From: Phycisphaerales bacterium
Lineage (GTDB): Bacteria > Planctomycetota > Phycisphaerae > Tepidisphaerales > Tepidisphaeraceae
Assembly (NCBI GenBank): GCA_020853095.1
Contig: JADYZN010000011.1
Location: forward strand, 1-63,688
Direction: 5' to 3'
DNA: 63,688 bases
Below, one piece after another: positions 9,146-17,975 of this stretch (positions are counted from its first letter, which is position 1; each line of letters begins with the position of its first letter). The notes beneath the pieces are model-generated. The model ran no database searches. It had not been told where the DNA came from and saw nothing but the letters and a program-made list of their open reading frames with translations. Made by a program: the position numbers and the translations under genes.

Positions 9146-10444
9146 ATGCGACGAGTTGTCATCACCGGCATTGGCGTCATCTCTCCGATCGGCATTGGAA
9201 CCGAAGCCTTCTGGACCAATCTGCTGGCCAAAGAGTGCGGCCTGCGCCGAATCGCATCGTATGATCCGGGCGGCTTTCCCTGTCAGATCGGCGGAGAAGT
9301 GCCCGCCTACAAAATCGGCGATTTTGTCCCCAAGAGCTACCGCAAAGCCACTAAGGTCATGGCTCGCGACATCGAGCTGGCAGTGATTGCCGCCGATCAT
9401 GCTTTTCGCGATTCAGGATTGCAATCCAAAGCCCACACCGACTCCCCCACCATCGACGGCCAGAGGTTTGGATGCAACATCGGCGCCGGGTTGATCAGCG
9501 CCGAGATCGGTGAATTGTCCACGGCCATGGATGCCGCCAGGGATGGCGATCGGCTGGATCTGAAGCAATGGGGCACCACCGGCATGTCGCAGTTGACGCC
9601 GCTGTGGCTTCTGAAATATCTGCCCAACATGCTGGCGTGCCACGTGACGATCATTCACGGACTCAAAGGGCCGTCCAACACCATCACCTGCGCGGACGCC
9701 TCATCCCATCTGGCGGTTGGCGAGGCCTTTCGCACGTTGCAGCGGGGAGATGCCGACCTGGCCATTTGCGGCGGCGCTGAATCAAAGCTGGTTCCGATGG
9801 GATTGTTGCGGCAATGCCTGTTGAAGCGGGTGAATGAAACCGCCAACGATCGCCCCGGACAGGCGGTTCGGCCGTTCGATGTCGATGCGGCCGGATCGGT
9901 GGTGGGCGAAGGGGGCGGATTGTTCATCCTGGAAGAATACGAACACGCAAAAGCCCGCAACGCGAAAATTTACGCCGAGATCGTCGGATTTGGGGCCTCG
10001 CAGGATGCCTATAAAATCACCGAACCCGATCCCACCGGCCACGGCATCGCCAAGTCGATCCTCAATGCCCTGGCGGATGCGCGGTTGACAGCACAAGATG
10101 TGGACCTGCTGGTCCCCAATGGGTTGGGGATTCCCACCCATGATCGGGCCGAGTTGAATGGGTTGAAGACAGTCTTTGGGGATGGATTGTCCAAACCGGC
10201 CATCGCGCCGATCAAGTCGCAGATCGGCAATCTGGCGGCCGGTTCGGGCGTCGATGCGGCGGCGGCGGTGCTGGGGCTGTATCACGGCCGGATACCGGCG
10301 GCCATCAATACTCATAAAGTCATTGACAACCTGAAGTTAAACGTCAGCCCGGAAGTGCGAACGCAGGATGTCAACGTGTCGGTCTCAAACATCTATTCGC
10401 TGGGTGGTCAAAACGCGGCGTTGGTCTTTCGTAAAATCAGTTGA
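9146..10444 (+). CDS. Ketosynthase-like protein lacking the catalytic triad (chain-length-factor-like)
   Basis: A 432-residue thiolase-fold protein of the FabF family starting MRRVVITGIGVISPIG. Aligned by eye to FabF and to the next gene, all three catalytic residues are replaced. The TAC-nucleophile segment reads TCADASS (Cys to Asp), NAHG reads VPNG (His to Asn), and KSxxGH reads KSQIGN (His to Asn). This matches the logic of KS-beta/chain-length factors, which pair with an active KS. ATG at 9146 gives a standard N-terminus; an upstream TTG at 9095 would overlap the dehydratase stop. The partner starts nine bases downstream. Confidence 0.85.
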   Translation: MRRVVITGIGVISPIGIGTEAFWTNLLAKECGLRRIASYDPGGFPCQIGGEVPAYKIGDFVPKSYRKATKVMARDIELAVIAADHAFRDSGLQSKAHTDSPTIDGQRFGCNIGAGLISAEIGELSTAMDAARDGDRLDLKQWGTTGMSQLTPLWLLKYLPNMLACHVTIIHGLKGPSNTITCADASSHLAVGEAFRTLQRGDADLAICGGAESKLVPMGLLRQCLLKRVNETANDRPGQAVRPFDVDAAGSVVGEGGGLFILEEYEHAKARNAKIYAEIVGFGASQDAYKITEPDPTGHGIAKSILNALADARLTAQDVDLLVPNGLGIPTHDRAELNGLKTVFGDGLSKPAIAPIKSQIGNLAAGSGVDAAAAVLGLYHGRIPAAINTHKVIDNLKLNVSPEVRTQDVNVSVSNIYSLGGQNAALVFRKIS

Positions 10445-10453
10445 ATCAAAACC

Positions 10454-11740
10454 ATGAACCGAGTTGTCATTACTGGAATGGGCTGGATCACGCCGATGGG
10501 CCACGACATCGAGTCGGTCTGGAAGCGTTTGTTGGCCGGTGAATCGGGCATTGCGCGCACGACGTTGTTCGACGCCTCGACCTTTCCCACCAGCATCAGC
10601 GCCGAGGTGAAGGATTTTCGGCTGGCCGACCATCTGCGCGATATCGCAGACCACCAGGGTGCGGGGCGAAACACGCATTTTGCGCTGGCGGCCTGTGCGC
10701 AGGCCTGGAAGTCGGCCGGGCTGCAGGCGGCCAAACTGGACCTGGACCGGGTGGGAATTTATCTGGGATCGGGTGAAGGATCGCTGGATTTTGAGGCATT
10801 TACCGGCGCGGCGCTCGCCTCGTGGAAATCCGACGCTTCATCCAACGACATGGTGAAATGGGCGCAGATGGCATTTGAGCACATGAACGTGGTTCGTGAG
10901 CTGGAGCAGGAACCGAACATGCCCCTGTCGCATCTGGCGTTGCTGACGGGGGCGCGCGGGCCGGCGTTCAACTGTTTGACGGCCTGTGCCGCCAGCACGC
11001 AGGCGATCGGCGAGGCGACCGAGATTTTGCGCGCCGGCCGGGCGGATGTGATGATCGGAGGCGGGGCGCATTCGATGATTCATCCGTTCGGCGTGACCGG
11101 CTTTAACCGCCTGACCGCCCTGTCCACGGCCAATGATGAGCCGCCTCGCGCCAGCCGGCCGTTCGATGGCAATCGAGGCGGCTTTGTATTGGGCGAAGGG
11201 GCGGGGATGGTCATTCTGGAAACACTGGACCACGCCCGCAAACGCGACGCGAAGATTCTGGCGGAGGTGGTGGGGTATGGATCAACGGCCGATGCGTTTC
11301 GCATCACCGACCAGGAACCCGATGGACTGGGGGCGGTGGTGGCGATGACCGAGGCGATGCGGGATGCGGGGCTGACGCCGGCGGATATTCATTACATCAA
11401 CGCCCACGGCACGGGTACCAAGGAGAACGACGGCAACGAGACCGGTGCGATTAAAAAAGTCTTCGGCGATCTGGCACAAAAAGTTCCGGTCAGTTCGATC
11501 AAATCCATGATGGGCCATCTGATCGCGGCGGCCGGCGCGGTGGAATTGATCACATGCGTGCTGGCGATCCGCGACCAGGTGCTGCCGCCGACGATGAATT
11601 TGCAGACGCCCGATCCGGATTGCGACCTTGATTACGTCCCCAACAAGGCCCGGCCGGCCAGGGTGGAGGTGGCGCTGAGCAACAGCTTTGGCTTTGGCGG
11701 GCAGAACGACACACTGGTGGTCAGGCGATTCAGCGAATAG
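10454..11740 (+). CDS. Beta-ketoacyl-ACP synthase (FabF-type, active)
   Basis: A 428-residue ketosynthase with an intact triad: Cys in NCLTACAAS, His in INAHGTGT and His in KSMMGHL. It condenses malonyl-ACP with a growing acyl chain. The sequence GFGGQNDTLVVRRF closes the fold. It directly follows the triad-less homologue (9 bases apart), so a KS-alpha/KS-beta heterodimer is likely, with the upstream dehydratase shaping the product. Housekeeping FabF is possible but less likely given this partner. Confidence 0.9.
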   Translation: MNRVVITGMGWITPMGHDIESVWKRLLAGESGIARTTLFDASTFPTSISAEVKDFRLADHLRDIADHQGAGRNTHFALAACAQAWKSAGLQAAKLDLDRVGIYLGSGEGSLDFEAFTGAALASWKSDASSNDMVKWAQMAFEHMNVVRELEQEPNMPLSHLALLTGARGPAFNCLTACAASTQAIGEATEILRAGRADVMIGGGAHSMIHPFGVTGFNRLTALSTANDEPPRASRPFDGNRGGFVLGEGAGMVILETLDHARKRDAKILAEVVGYGSTADAFRITDQEPDGLGAVVAMTEAMRDAGLTPADIHYINAHGTGTKENDGNETGAIKKVFGDLAQKVPVSSIKSMMGHLIAAAGAVELITCVLAIRDQVLPPTMNLQTPDPDCDLDYVPNKARPARVEVALSNSFGFGGQNDTLVVRRFSE

Positions 11741-11763
11741 CCCGCCGGCCAACCAGCGATTGA

Positions 11764-11916
11764 TCATCGCAGCATGAACAGCGCCAACGCCAGCGTGATG
11801 CAGGCCAGCAGACACTCAACCATTTTGCCACGGCTGATGATGAAGATGGCCGCGAACACGCCCAGGGCGCTGGCCAGGAACATTTGCAGGATGGTGGTTT
11901 GAGCCAACAGGAGCAT
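11764..11916 (-). CDS. Small two-segment membrane protein
   Basis: A 50-residue hydrophobic peptide. It has two membrane segments, about residues 8-24 (ILQMFLASALGVFAAIF) and 31-48, separated by SRGKM. ATG at 11916 has GAGAGGC upstream, which favours it over the longer frame from 12015. It lies convergent to the ketosynthase operon. Function unknown. Confidence 0.55.
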   Translation of the reverse strand: MLLLAQTTILQMFLASALGVFAAIFIISRGKMVECLLACITLALALFMLR

Positions 11917-12247
11917 GGGAGCCTCTCGTTTCTTTTGGCGACCGGCGATTCGATGTAAATGTATCACCAATCGCGAGCACGGCCGTTGAAATCCAACCGG
12001 TTGATCCTCCGACACACCGAAAACAGGATGGAATGTACCGACGGTGACGATTAACCGGGGTCACACCACGCCCCAGCCCGGCCGGCGAGGGCATTTTCCC
12101 TACTCCTTTGACGAAATTTTATTGTATGAAGCGGCCCGATGCGGTTTGACGGGGATAGGCTGGGGTTGTACAGTTTCCTGTCTTTTCTGATGAATCGTGC
12201 GTGCGAATCATGGGGGAATCGGTTTGATTTTTGACAAAGGATGAGCC
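11917..12247 (+). other. Gene-free stretch: divergent promoter region upstream of efp
   Basis: No convincing ORF is seen. It holds the efp promoter (12146-12174), a leader of about 67 bases, and presumably the promoter of the small minus-strand membrane protein. Confidence 0.5.
12146..12174 (+). promoter_or_regulatory. Sigma-70-type promoter of efp
   Basis: TTGACG at 12146-12151, a 17-base spacer, and TACAGT at 12169-12174. Transcription would begin near 12181, with AAAGGATG just ahead of the efp start at 12248. Confidence 0.55.
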
Positions 12248-12802
12248 ATGCGAGCCAGTGACATTCGACGGGGGCAGGCGGTGGTGATTGACGGCAAGCT
12301 GTTTGTCGTCACCAACGCCGACCACAACACGCCGGGAAACCTGCGGGCCAAGGTGCAATTCAAGCTGCGGGATGTGATCAAAGGGACGATTCTCGACAAG
12401 CGCGTCGGGGCGACCGATGACATCGACACGGTCAACCTCGACCGCCGGCAGGTGGAATATCTGTACAGCGACAACGATGGGCACGTGCTGATGGATCTTG
12501 AAACCTACGACCAGAACACGATCCCCAAGGAAGTTTTCGGGGATGACATCCTGTTTCTCAAGCCCAACACGCCCCTGAGCGCGCTGTTCCATGATGGCAA
12601 GATCGTCAGTTATGAACTGCCCAAGACGGTGGACCTGAAAGTGACCGACACCCCCCCCGCCATCAAAGGCGCCACCGCCACCAACCAGAACAAGGAAGCC
12701 ACCCTTGAAACAGGCCTGAAAACCCGCGTGCCCCCCTTCATCAACCTCGGCGAAGTCGTCCGCATCAGCACTGAAAACGGAACCTACATGAGCCGGGCGT
12801 AA
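12248..12802 (+). CDS. efp: Translation elongation factor P with atypical tip loop
   Basis: A 184-residue three-domain factor that relieves ribosome stalling at proline runs. The KOW-like domain I contains the tip loop TPGNLRAKVQFKLRD. Against E. coli PGKGQAF, the modified Lys34 is replaced by Asn, with Arg two residues later. Domains II and III are conserved (NTIPKEVFGDDILFLKP; C-terminal VPPFINLGEVVRISTENGTY). Lysine-modifying enzymes (EpmA/B) would have no target at this position; none is in the window. It is monocistronic. Confidence 0.9.
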   Translation: MRASDIRRGQAVVIDGKLFVVTNADHNTPGNLRAKVQFKLRDVIKGTILDKRVGATDDIDTVNLDRRQVEYLYSDNDGHVLMDLETYDQNTIPKEVFGDDILFLKPNTPLSALFHDGKIVSYELPKTVDLKVTDTPPAIKGATATNQNKEATLETGLKTRVPPFINLGEVVRISTENGTYMSRA

Positions 12803-13113
12803 GGGTCTTTGAAAGTTTGGAAATCCAAACAGGGCCGATTGGCATCAGAGCCGACAAGGGCTTCTCCCACCCAATCATACCCCAGCAGGCGCCACTACAG
12901 ACTGATTCCACCCTATCGACGGCACACCAGTTGATTCTGGCAGAAAGGGCCTCTCCGCATGACGTCGAAACAGGCTCTGCATTGGAATCCGGCAGATCGG
13001 GATATTGAAAAAAAACAGAGCGGTAACAAATTTGACCTGATTTCCAACAGATTTTTGTGGCCATTCGCCAAATCTTGGCATATTATAACAGTACACGCTG
13101 TTTAATAAGCACT
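12803..13113 (+). other. Gene-free stretch before the GntR/LacI-type regulator
   Basis: About 310 bases without a convincing ORF. It contains a small hairpin at 12815-12830 (GTTTGG/CCAAAC around AAAT) after efp, without a T run, and an AT-rich end that presumably carries the regulator promoter and the inverted repeat at 13087-13103. Confidence 0.4.
13082..13109. promoter_or_regulatory. Putative operator: AACAG-N6-CTGTT
   Basis: AACAG (13087-13091) and CTGTT (13098-13102) form an inverted repeat inside ATTATAACAG...CTGTTTAATAAG, overlapping TATTAT (13081-13086), a possible -10 box. It lies 4 bases before the regulator start at 13114. Related half-sites occur at 14339-14348 and 14461-14473, so this is a candidate autoregulatory site. 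Confidence 0.45.
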
Positions 13114-14331
13114 ATGGCCACAATATTTCGAAAAATGACGGCATCGCGGCAATTGGCGCAGGAACTCAGGGCGTCAATCCAACAGCGCAAATGGCTGGCA
13201 GGAGCGCAACTCCCGACCGTACGGCAACTTGCGAACGAATACAAAGTCAGCGTCAAGACGGTTCACGACTCGATTCAGGAATTGGTGGCCGACGAGCTGA
13301 TCGAATGTCGTCCAAGGCAGGGAGCCTACGTCAAGGCCGTGTCGCAATGGGCGGAACACGCCGCCGCCGGCACCCCGCGACAGATTGCGGTCATCCGTCC
13401 GATAAGTCCAGGCGAAGATCCCAGGGTGGATGAGACCCAGCAAACCAATCTTGTCATTCATGGCATTGAACTTCAATTACAACAGCACGAACTTCATCCG
13501 GTCCTGTTGTCGTTTGACCTGATGGATGAAGACCCGGTGCCTACGCTGGTCAAGCAAATTGATCGACTGCGCGGCCAGTTGGCGGGCGTGATTGCTTTCG
13601 CGGCCGGCGGAATCCACAACGAGCTTTTCGACGCATTGGACTCGCGCGGCCTGCCCTGGGTAACGATCAATCGTCTGGGCAATACGGTTCTGGAAAATTT
13701 CGTCTCAGGCGACAGCGTCGAATGCGGCGATCAGATCGGCCAGTGCCTGGCGATCGGAGGCGTGAAACGAGCGCTGATCCTTGGCCAGCGGACACCGACG
13801 GATGTGGATCGAATTGCTGGAATTATCAAGGGATATTGGTTGCATTCCCAGGATCTCCTGAGCGTTGAATATCTTTATCTTCATGATTGGCGACAAGGCC
13901 CGGCATCCGATGCCGTCCTCAAATACATGGAAAACCACCGTGATTTCCCGCAGGTTCTTGTCTGCCTGGGGGATATGATCGCGGCCGGTGCGTTGCACGC
14001 CTTGAAACAATTGAACATCCGCGTGCCCGATGACATCAGCGTCATCAGCACAACCGGCCTTCAGATTTCGGAATACACCTCCCCCCCGCTGACCACCTAT
14101 TGCTGCCTGATCCACGAGATGGGAATCACCGCCGCACAAATGCTGATGGAAATGCTGCACACCGGCATACGGCGGATGAAAGGCCGGTTTGTTTCCAATG
14201 GCAACATGCTCTTTCGACAGAGCTTTCAATTACATCCATCACTTCGGAATCGAATGCGATCCTCTCGGATTATTCCTAGTAACGCAGCCTCGATGCCTGA
14301 TGTCCAATTGACAATAAAAGAATTGTCGTGA
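13114..14331 (+). CDS. GntR-family HTH / LacI-type sugar-binding transcription regulator
   Basis: A 405-residue regulator. Residues about 1-75 are a GntR winged helix (LPTVRQLANEYKVSVKTVHDS, then ECRPRQGAYVK). The rest is a periplasmic-binding-protein-like effector domain as in AraR/LacI (GVIAFAAGG, RALILGQRTPT, QVLVCLGDMIAAGALHALK, VPDDISVISTTG). Such proteins usually repress carbohydrate genes until a sugar binds. It sits directly upstream of a strong promoter driving an exported-protein cluster, the likely target. ATG at 13114 places the start just before the DNA-binding domain; ATG at 13135 is an alternative. Confidence 0.88.
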   Translation: MATIFRKMTASRQLAQELRASIQQRKWLAGAQLPTVRQLANEYKVSVKTVHDSIQELVADELIECRPRQGAYVKAVSQWAEHAAAGTPRQIAVIRPISPGEDPRVDETQQTNLVIHGIELQLQQHELHPVLLSFDLMDEDPVPTLVKQIDRLRGQLAGVIAFAAGGIHNELFDALDSRGLPWVTINRLGNTVLENFVSGDSVECGDQIGQCLAIGGVKRALILGQRTPTDVDRIAGIIKGYWLHSQDLLSVEYLYLHDWRQGPASDAVLKYMENHRDFPQVLVCLGDMIAAGALHALKQLNIRVPDDISVISTTGLQISEYTSPPLTTYCCLIHEMGITAAQMLMEMLHTGIRRMKGRFVSNGNMLFRQSFQLHPSLRNRMRSSRIIPSNAASMPDVQLTIKELS

Positions 14332-14648
14332 TTTCCAAAATATAACAGGCGACAGCCGCTCTATTTACCCATAATATCTCCTGATAATCGCAGGATAAAT
14401 GCTTCATTTAAAAAAAATCTTGACACATGGAAAACAGCATGATATATTAAACCATCGGTCCTGTTTATTAAACTTGAATCAGATGATGGAGGCTCTATTC
14501 AAGAAACACCTGTTCGCATGGATATTGAAAATTACATTTGTCCAAGAGTTGTCAAAATTGCCGTATGTCAGGTTCGCATGTGAAAGCTGAAGGTACTTTT
14601 AGCCAGCAATAACAAGTAACAGGGGGCACACGTTTTCGGAGGTTCGAC
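14332..14648 (+). other. Gene-free stretch: promoter and leader of the PEP-CTERM gene
   Basis: About 315 AT-rich bases. It contains AATATAACAG at 14339-14348, the strong promoter at 14420-14448, the CTGTTTATTAAAC element, and a leader of roughly 190 bases. A short ORF covering the promoter is not credible. Confidence 0.5.
14420..14473 (+). promoter_or_regulatory. Near-consensus sigma-70 promoter with overlapping CTGTTT element
   Basis: TTGACA at 14420-14425, exactly 17 bases, then TATATT at 14443-14448. AAAACAG (14431-14437) lies between the boxes and CTGTTTATTAAAC (14461-14473) just past the expected start point. Together they form spaced inverted half-sites like those before the regulator at 13114. 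Repression of a strong promoter by that regulator is a reasonable inference. Confidence 0.75.
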
Positions 14649-15539
14649 ATGAGATCGTTTGCGTCTTTATTGGTGGCAGCCGGAGCGGTTGCCTTGTTTT
14701 CGGTCGGCGCATCAGCGGCCAGCATTACCTATCAGGAAGGGTCCAATGACCCATTTACGGGTAATCCGTACTACGGAACGGACAATACCTACGTCAACAG
14801 TTGGGGTGATTGGCCTGATTCGGGCATTTATGAACATTGGACCAACTACGGCAGTAGCCAGATCACACAGGTTGGAGCCGGCAATTCCAATGGGCATGCT
14901 TTTGTCAAGCGCGCGTTGTTCCGCTTTGACATCTCATCTTTGAACGGGAATGTGAATCCGGCCGACATCACCGGCGGCACGTTGACACTGTATCTCGATT
15001 ACAACGGGTATGATGCCGGTACCGGCCACCCAGCCAACAGCGTGGTGGTCAACCCGATCACTGACGCGAATAATGAATGGATACAGGGTAATAACAACGG
15101 TATCGGTATCGGCGGCCAAACAACATGGGACTATAAAAACCAGAATTGGCCGACAGACGGCAGCACCCCCTGGGCCGGTTCGCAAGGCCTGATGACGGCC
15201 GGCACAGACTACGACAACGCCAACCCATTGGGGTCATATGCCCTGCCAGGCACCTTTGTAGGAAATACGCCCATTCCGATGACTTTCAATGTTCCGGCAT
15301 CGCTGCTGCAACACTGGCTCGGTGGAAACAACGCCGGCGTATTGGCAAGATTGGGCACGGAAACCATGTCCGGCAACGATTATGATCAGATCCAGATTGT
15401 CCGCACTGAAAATACATCCTGGCCTGTGATGTACAATCCGAAACTGGAGATCACTTACACGCAAGTGCCTGAACCGGCCGGCGCGATGATTGCGTTGGCC
15501 GTCGGCGGGTTGCTGTCAACATGGCGATGCCGGCCGTGA
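14649..15539 (+). CDS. Exported DNRLRE-like protein with PEP-CTERM sorting signal
   Basis: A 296-residue secreted protein. A signal peptide covers about residues 1-23 (cleavage after ASA). The body is a strand-rich, Asn/Gly/Trp-rich domain. Its [16 protein letters not shown] and [10 protein letters not shown] segments are typical of DNRLRE/carbohydrate-binding-like beta sandwiches. It ends with [18 protein letters not shown] followed by WRCRP: the PEP motif, hydrophobic helix and short basic tail of PEP-CTERM proteins, which are sorted by exosortase and linked to exopolysaccharide. No exosortase gene is in the window. Confidence 0.8.
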   Translation: MRSFASLLVAAGAVALFSVGASAASITYQEGSNDPFTGNPYYGTDNTYVNSWGDWPDSGIYEHWTNYGSSQITQVGAGNSNGHAFVKRALFRFDISSLNGNVNPADITGGTLTLYLDYNGYDAGTGHPANSVVVNPITDANNEWIQGNNNGIGIGGQTTWDYKNQNWPTDGSTPWAGSQGLMTAGTDYDNANPLGSYALPGTFVGNTPIPMTFNVPASLLQHWLGGNNAGVLARLGTETMSGNDYDQIQIVRTENTSWPVMYNPKLEITYTQVPEPAGAMIALAVGGLLSTWRCRP

Positions 15540-15549
15540 CTACGATGTC

Positions 15550-15587
15550 GATCTGGAGCGCGGAGGTTCAATTCCGCGCTCCAGATC
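15550..15587. repeat. Perfect 15-bp hairpin between two cluster genes
   Basis: GATCTGGAGCGCGGA and its exact complement TCCGCGCTCCAGATC flank the loop GGTTCAAT. No T run follows, so it is more likely an RNA processing or stability hairpin, or a partial terminator, between the PEP-CTERM and pseudopilin genes. Confidence 0.85.
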
Positions 15588-15606
15588 CTCTTGTCAGGAG
15601 AATGAC

Positions 15607-16482
15607 ATGCCCAAAAAATCAGCCTTCACGCTGGTAGAGTTGCTGGTCGTCATAGGCATCATAGCGCTTCTGATCAGCATCCTTCTGCCATCGTTGAACA
15701 AGGCCCGTGAATCCGCAAAAAGCGTGCAATGCATGAGCAATCTGCGTCAGATCGCCCAAGCGATTCTGATGTATTCGAATGAAAACCGCGGTTTTTTTCC
15801 GCCGGCCGGCCCGATCAAAGCGGATGGAACGCAGGCATTCAGCGGCAGCGATCAGATTGGCATGTATTTTAACGGCAACACCAACTACTGGCACACCCTC
15901 CTGGCGCTGAAGGGATTCATCCCTCCCAAAGCCAATGCGTGGCCGGACAACACCCCACAGGCGGATTGGCGGATTTTCGCCTGTCCCAACGCGGAAAACA
16001 TCGACAGCTCCTCCCCGTTCAACATTCCCGGATGGTACAATCAGTTCATTTCCTATGGGTATAACTGGTGTTTCCTCGGCGGGCGCATGTTCGACGACGA
16101 AGGCCAGGGGTTCATCGGATTCATCGGCGGCGTTCCGGCGGCGGCCGTGGTGGCGAAAACCACTCAGATCCGCCATCCCACGGAGACGGTCATGCTGGCC
16201 GACACCGTCTCGCGCAGCAGCATACTGGCCGATGCCGGAGCGCCGTGGCCTTCGGGCGTTTTCGGTTATTTTCTGCTGTCACCCAGACAGTCCAATTATG
16301 GGTCCGGGTTCGGCGCGCCTCCCGATCCGCGTCACGGCGGCTATGTGAACGTGGCATGGGTTGACGGCCATGTCACCAGCGCCGGGCGAATCTCCAGCAT
16401 CAGCCAGATCGGTCATGTTTATGACGAAACCGCGCCGCTGCGCAGCCAGGATTTCCCCGGCAACCCATGGGATCGCAAGTAA
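15607..16482 (+). CDS. Type II pseudopilin-like protein with H-X9-DG motif
   Basis: A 291-residue protein with a type IV pilin-like N-terminus: [20 protein letters not shown], where prepilin peptidase would cut before Phe. The helix continues into [27 protein letters not shown]. The C-terminus carries [14 protein letters not shown], the H-X9-DG signature of the large planctomycete/verrucomicrobial pseudopilin families. These are exported by type II secretion-like machinery. ATG at 15607 has AGGAG upstream; the longer frame is not pilin-like. It follows the PEP-CTERM gene and the hairpin. Confidence 0.88.
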   Translation: MPKKSAFTLVELLVVIGIIALLISILLPSLNKARESAKSVQCMSNLRQIAQAILMYSNENRGFFPPAGPIKADGTQAFSGSDQIGMYFNGNTNYWHTLLALKGFIPPKANAWPDNTPQADWRIFACPNAENIDSSSPFNIPGWYNQFISYGYNWCFLGGRMFDDEGQGFIGFIGGVPAAAVVAKTTQIRHPTETVMLADTVSRSSILADAGAPWPSGVFGYFLLSPRQSNYGSGFGAPPDPRHGGYVNVAWVDGHVTSAGRISSISQIGHVYDETAPLRSQDFPGNPWDRK

Positions 16483-16577
16483 ATCGTGCGCCATGCCGTT
16501 CGGGCCTGCCCGCGCGTGTTGTTCATTGTGATCACTTGAAATATTGGTCCCGCATTCCGTCTTTGCTCCATCACGCC

Positions 16578-17897
16578 ATGAAACCAAAAAATCTGATGCC
16601 AACCGTCTTATGGATCGCCCTGGTTCTACTGCCATTGTGCGCATGGGCCGGCGACCCGACAGAATCCACCTCCGGAACAACAACCAATGCGTTTGATCGA
16701 TTTGGCGACCATTATCCCGTCATCCTGATGGCCGTGCCGGCCACGGATGATGATTTTGCACGGGTCAAAGAAATCGGGGCGGATTATGTTCATTTGTATG
16801 GGATGAGTTCCGATGCCTCGCAAAAAGGGATGGACTGGATGCGGGCGTATCTTGACATGGCCCAAAAGTACGGATTGAAAGTGATGTTCGATCTCGATGG
16901 TCAGTCCCGCATGGAAAAAGGTGACATCGGCATTGAGGAGATGCGCCGGATCGTCACCGAGTTCAAAGATCATCCGGCCATGGGGTTCTGGTATCTGGAC
17001 GATGAACCGGATTACAACCAGCGGGTCAAGCCCGCCACGGTGAAGCAGTTTTACGAGGCGGTCAAGCAGGCGTCGCCCAACATCCCCGTCTGCATCGTGA
17101 TGACAACCGGCCCGTATTGGAAGGATTATCAGCAGGGATACGATATCTTTTCCTTCGATACGTATCCCGTCAGCGACCAGCCGTTCCCGTCGGCAAACCT
17201 TCAGGTCGTTACGGACTTCAACCGCCAGGCGGTCAAGCTTGGCAAGCCCGTGATCCCATGTCTTCAGGCGTTCAACTGGGTCTTCATGTGGACCGGACAG
17301 GAGGTTGCGGCAGGACAGTACGACAGCAAGAATCCCAGCCCGCGGTTGAAAGCGATGCGTTATCCGACGCTGGCCGAGATGCGATATTGGAATTTCACCA
17401 CGCTGTTACAAGGTTCGCGGGGCGTGATGTATTACTCCTATCTGCGCGGCATACAAAGTGAACTGGAAAGCCAGCTTCTGGCAAAAGTTGAACCCGACTG
17501 GACCAGGGACAAACAGATCGATCCGCATTGGGTGGACACGACGCTCAGGCAGTCGATCCATGAACTATCGGCCTTCACTGAACTTGTGAAACCCGCATGG
17601 AAACTGCAGTTGATCCGGCCCGGCAGAAATTCCAACCTGCTGGAAGGGGTCTGGGGCCGCGATGGCAAACGTTACGTCGTGATGATCAATACATTCCCGC
17701 TGAAGCGCACCGTCTACTTGAATGATGCGATGAAAGCGCCTTTCGAAAATGCAACGGTGACACCGTGGAATTTCAGCCGTCAGGTCACCCCTCATGTGGG
17801 GTCTGATCATCAGACAGTGATTGATGAGATGCATCCATGGGAGGTTCTTGTTTGGGAAATCAATCCCGTGGGAACCACCGGCCTTCCCCGCAAATAG
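16578..17897 (+). CDS. Secreted TIM-barrel glycoside-hydrolase-like protein
   Basis: A 439-residue exported protein. The signal peptide runs to about AWA (residue 21). The barrel has KVMFDLDGQ, GFWYLDDEPDYNQR (with an Asp-Glu pair where clan-A hydrolases place the acid/base Glu), DIFSFDTYPV and a late YYSYLRG. The end has a strand-rich domain (RYVVMINTFPLKRTVYL). It probably acts on a glycan outside the cytoplasm; the exact family and substrate are not identifiable. ATG at 16578 puts the signal peptide at the N-terminus. It completes the regulator-PEP-CTERM-pseudopilin cluster. Confidence 0.78.
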   Translation: MKPKNLMPTVLWIALVLLPLCAWAGDPTESTSGTTTNAFDRFGDHYPVILMAVPATDDDFARVKEIGADYVHLYGMSSDASQKGMDWMRAYLDMAQKYGLKVMFDLDGQSRMEKGDIGIEEMRRIVTEFKDHPAMGFWYLDDEPDYNQRVKPATVKQFYEAVKQASPNIPVCIVMTTGPYWKDYQQGYDIFSFDTYPVSDQPFPSANLQVVTDFNRQAVKLGKPVIPCLQAFNWVFMWTGQEVAAGQYDSKNPSPRLKAMRYPTLAEMRYWNFTTLLQGSRGVMYYSYLRGIQSELESQLLAKVEPDWTRDKQIDPHWVDTTLRQSIHELSAFTELVKPAWKLQLIRPGRNSNLLEGVWGRDGKRYVVMINTFPLKRTVYLNDAMKAPFENATVTPWNFSRQVTPHVGSDHQTVIDEMHPWEVLVWEINPVGTTGLPRK

Positions 17898-17975
17898 CAT
17901 CCAAACGCCGTGGTTGGCCGGTCACCCATTCATCGCCTTGGATGATGGGAAAGCTCAAACCTTCGCTTCATCAAA

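Noticed and set aside
12815-12830. Hairpin after efp as terminator
   Set aside because: Only six base pairs and no following T run; kept as a minor note in the gap entry.
14399-14590. 63-codon ORF over the PEP-CTERM promoter
   Set aside because: It covers a near-consensus promoter and has no ribosome-binding site.
15562-15578. tRNA T-arm-like GGTTCAAT stretch
   Set aside because: No acceptor stem, anticodon arm or CCA end; the bases are the loop and arms of a simple perfect hairpin.
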